Source: CAVTTH01 sp963737545
Lineage (GTDB): Bacteria > Verrucomicrobiota > Verrucomicrobiia > Chthoniobacterales > UBA10450
Length of the DNA: 64,000 nt
Direction of reading: 5' to 3'
NCBI GenBank assembly: GCA_963737545.1
Contig: CAVTTH010000001.1
Coordinates: forward strand, 248,001-312,000
Each line of letters begins with the position of its first letter. Position 1 is the first letter of the stretch. Shown piece after piece: positions 61,979-64,000 of this stretch. The notes beneath the pieces are model-generated. The model saw nothing but the letters and a program-made list of their open reading frames with translations, was not told where the DNA came from and searched no databases. The position numbers and the translations under genes were made by a program.

Positions 61979-64000
61979 TCACCGCTCAGCTGCCAGCGCG
62001 CTCGGCGGACCTGCACTATCGCGGCGTTTAATTTCCTCCATCACATCTTCGCCGATGACTTCCAGCAAACGCCTTTCGCGTTCGGTCATTCGGCGCGGTT
62101 TGACATCGAGGATGCAGAGCGAGCCAATCGGGAGGCTGTTGCTGCGGAGCGGAACGCCCGCGTAAAAGCGCAGGCCGCGCTCTTTTAATAAGGGGTTATT
62201 TGCAAATCTTCGGTCGCGAGCCAGGTCTTCGACCACGAGTAATTCGTCGGTTGCGATCACATGGCCGCAGACCGAAAGCTCGCGCGACGTCTGCTGCGCT
62301 TCGGCGATTTCTTCGGGCAGCCCGACCTGCGATTTAAACCACTGGTGATCGCGATCGATGAATGTGATCAGCGCAATCGGCACCTCGAAAATGCGCGCCA
62401 GTTTTTTCGTGATGCGATCGAAAACTTCTTCACGGCCGCCATCCGCCAGATGCAAACGAGCCAGTTCTTCGAGGCGCTTTTCCTCGTTGTCCGGAATCGC
62501 GCCGGGGATCATCTCATCGGCAATCGAAACGGAAAACTTCGCGAGCTGCACCACTGCCTCGGCGAGGGACGTCACCACTTCGTCCGCACCGGAAGACCGC
62601 AGCCGTTCTCCCGCGCCCGCCATGTTTTCGGTCGCGCCCCAGATTCCGACCACGATCTTCACGCGTGGCAATTGGGCGCGAAGTTTCGCACTGAGATAGC
62701 GCGCATGAATCAGAGTGGAGGGTGTGACAACCGAGATGCAAATCGCTTCGGGGTCCGACTTCGCCGCCATCTCGAGGAGCTCGCCACTGCTAAGCGCCGC
62801 CGAGGCGTTCTCGGCATCGAAATCTTGTTGTCGAAGCAGCTGCACGAGCATCGCACCCGCGAGTTCATCACGGTAGGCGCGAGCCGGCACACAAAGCACG
62901 CGGCACGCGGGACCGGAGAGAGGAAAGGGAGTGTGTTCGGCGACCTCCTTGTCCGCTTGCAACTGCGACTTCGACGGCGGGGCCGAGCCGAGATCTTCGA
63001 TAAGATCGTGGATGTGACGATGAATCGCGGAACGGTGTTCGGCGTCCAACTCGTCGCGTTGCGCGTCCATTTCCGCGAGTGTGACCGTCGGGATCAGAAC
63101 GGAATCGTAAAGAGAAATGAGTGAATTTGTTTTCACGTACGCTTCCGCGAGGTCGTTCGCTTCATCCAAACCGAACGCGAGCAGTCGGTGATAACATTCC
63201 TCGTGCGGAGCGAGGGCTTGCTCTTCGCTGAGGAGCACGCTCAAGAATTGCAGTTTCGGCACGTGCCGGCCCATCACGGCAACGCACACTGTCAGCGGGA
63301 TCGCGAGGACGAGACCGATTGGTCCCCAGAGCCACGTCCAGAAAACCGCCGCGATGATTAGCGCGATGGACGAGACGCCGGTCCTGGATCCATAGAGCCA
63401 CGGCTCGAGCGCATTTGCATTGATTAGTTCGAGCACGACGAAAAGACCGAGCGTCAGAAGCGGACCGAGCCAGCTCGTCGAAACTGCAAACGAAAGCAGA
63501 ACAGGAAATGCGGCCGCGATCCAAACTCCCACGTAGGGCACGAATCGCATGATCGCCGCGAAAGCGCCCCAGAGCGCAGGGTTCGGCACGCCGATGAAGT
63601 AGAGTCCGATCGCAATACACGAGCCAAAACTCACGTTCACCAGAAGCAGCATCGCAAGGTAACGGGTGACGCGGCTCGCCGCGTCGTCCATCGCCCGCGT
63701 GGTCGCGCTGATCCGGCCTTGCCCGATCAAGCGGATCATTCTGCCGCGCAGATCCTCGCGCTTCAACAGCATGAAGATGACAAGCAATGAAACGAGGCCG
63801 GCCGTCCCGAGCGGTCCGAGCAATCCGGTTGCGGTGGTTTGTAGGATTTGCGGAAGGCGGCTTTGCGATTCGACGATCCGAACCGGCATCGGCTGTTGAG
63901 CCGCAGGCACATTGCGAGAGCGCATCGCAGTAGCGGCTTTTGTTTCCGGCACCGGACCGGCCGCATTCGCCGGCGGCTCCAACGAGTCCGGTGATTGCTT
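61979..64000 (-). CDS. AI-2E family transporter fused to B12-binding-like and GAF domains, 5' partial
   Basis: The frame is open to the window end, so the N-terminus is missing; about 670 residues are visible. First comes a PerM/AI-2E-type membrane domain (LGTAGLVSLLVIFMLLKREDLRGRMIRLIG, MLLLVNVSFGSCIAIGLYFIGVPNPALWGAFAAIMRFVPYVGVWIAAAFP, LEPWLYGSRTGVSSIALIIAAVFWTWLWGPIGLVLAIPLTVCVAVMG). Then a soluble region resembling a B12-binding fold without the D-x-H-x2-G motif (about residues 350-480), then a GAF domain (about 520-640, ALITFIDRDHQWFKSQVGLP, LCILDVKPRRMTERERRLLEVI). The combination suggests a regulated or sensing transporter; the ligand is unknown. Confidence 0.85.
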   Translation of the reverse strand, partial: KQSPDSLEPPANAAGPVPETKAATAMRSRNVPAAQQPMPVRIVESQSRLPQILQTTATGLLGPLGTAGLVSLLVIFMLLKREDLRGRMIRLIGQGRISATTRAMDDAASRVTRYLAMLLLVNVSFGSCIAIGLYFIGVPNPALWGAFAAIMRFVPYVGVWIAAAFPVLLSFAVSTSWLGPLLTLGLFVVLELINANALEPWLYGSRTGVSSIALIIAAVFWTWLWGPIGLVLAIPLTVCVAVMGRHVPKLQFLSVLLSEEQALAPHEECYHRLLAFGLDEANDLAEAYVKTNSLISLYDSVLIPTVTLAEMDAQRDELDAEHRSAIHRHIHDLIEDLGSAPPSKSQLQADKEVAEHTPFPLSGPACRVLCVPARAYRDELAGAMLVQLLRQQDFDAENASAALSSGELLEMAAKSDPEAICISVVTPSTLIHARYLSAKLRAQLPRVKIVVGIWGATENMAGAGERLRSSGADEVVTSLAEAVVQLAKFSVSIADEMIPGAIPDNEEKRLEELARLHLADGGREEVFDRITKKLARIFEVPIALITFIDRDHQWFKSQVGLPEEIAEAQQTSRELSVCGHVIATDELLVVEDLARDRRFANNPLLKERGLRFYAGVPLRSNSLPIGSLCILDVKPRRMTERERRLLEVIGEDVMEEIKRRDSAGPPSALAAER

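Overview
The window looks like chromosomal DNA of a Verrucomicrobia-type bacterium, possibly a soil lineage of the Spartobacteria/Chthoniobacterales kind. The grounds are the GC-rich coding style, the housekeeping run prs-rplY-pth-rpsF-ssb, the weak ribosome binding sites, and many intergenic palindromes. This placement is inference; no search was run. Gene density is high and no gene-free stretch exceeds 300 bases.

Layout. 1-10.4 kb is housekeeping: an L,D-transpeptidase (cut by the window edge), a HIT protein, nrdR, a DNase I-like hydrolase, topoisomerase III, dprA, ssb, rpsF, pth, rplY and prs, the last seven mostly one minus-strand block. 10.4-21.3 kb holds a HAD phosphatase, a two-gene membrane operon, a hicAB toxin-antitoxin pair set between direct repeats, rlmN, an ECF sigma factor with a likely anti-sigma partner, an M1 aminopeptidase, an M50 peptidase and a solitary rpmH too short for ordinary ORF calling. 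21.3-26.1 kb carries an ABC permease plus AttH/CrtC-like protein, rpoZ and small proteins.

26.1-30 kb is the main accessory segment: a NERD protein, a TcmP-like gene overlapping its three-Cys-motif partner (Gp37/Gp68, DUF5131) and a DUF488 protein, followed by a ferredoxin, a permease relic and tRNA-Lys(CTT). 30-43.4 kb has an Nramp-like transporter, several two-component systems, a sugar-phosphate transferase, NAD synthetase and a CAAX-protease-related protein. 43.4-51.5 kb holds secreted hydrolases, a GlcD-type oxidase, fabI, an M20 peptidase, a PAP2 phosphatase and an ArnT-like glycosyltransferase. 51.5-57.9 kb is an arsenic region: arsS, acr3, a DUF6428 gene, arsR, arsC and an arsenosugar-type glycosyltransferase. 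57.8-64 kb holds a LysR regulator divergent from OsmC plus a PAS kinase, and an AI-2E transporter fused to signalling-type domains (cut by the window end).

Frame breaks are clustered at 21.5-29.1 kb and 31.4-34.7 kb, with single breaks in fabI (47.25 kb) and a sterol-desaturase-like gene (56.8 kb). Protein motifs on both sides of each break are well preserved, and fabI is normally essential, so many may be sequence indels rather than decay. Such genes are given over their full span with the break stated.
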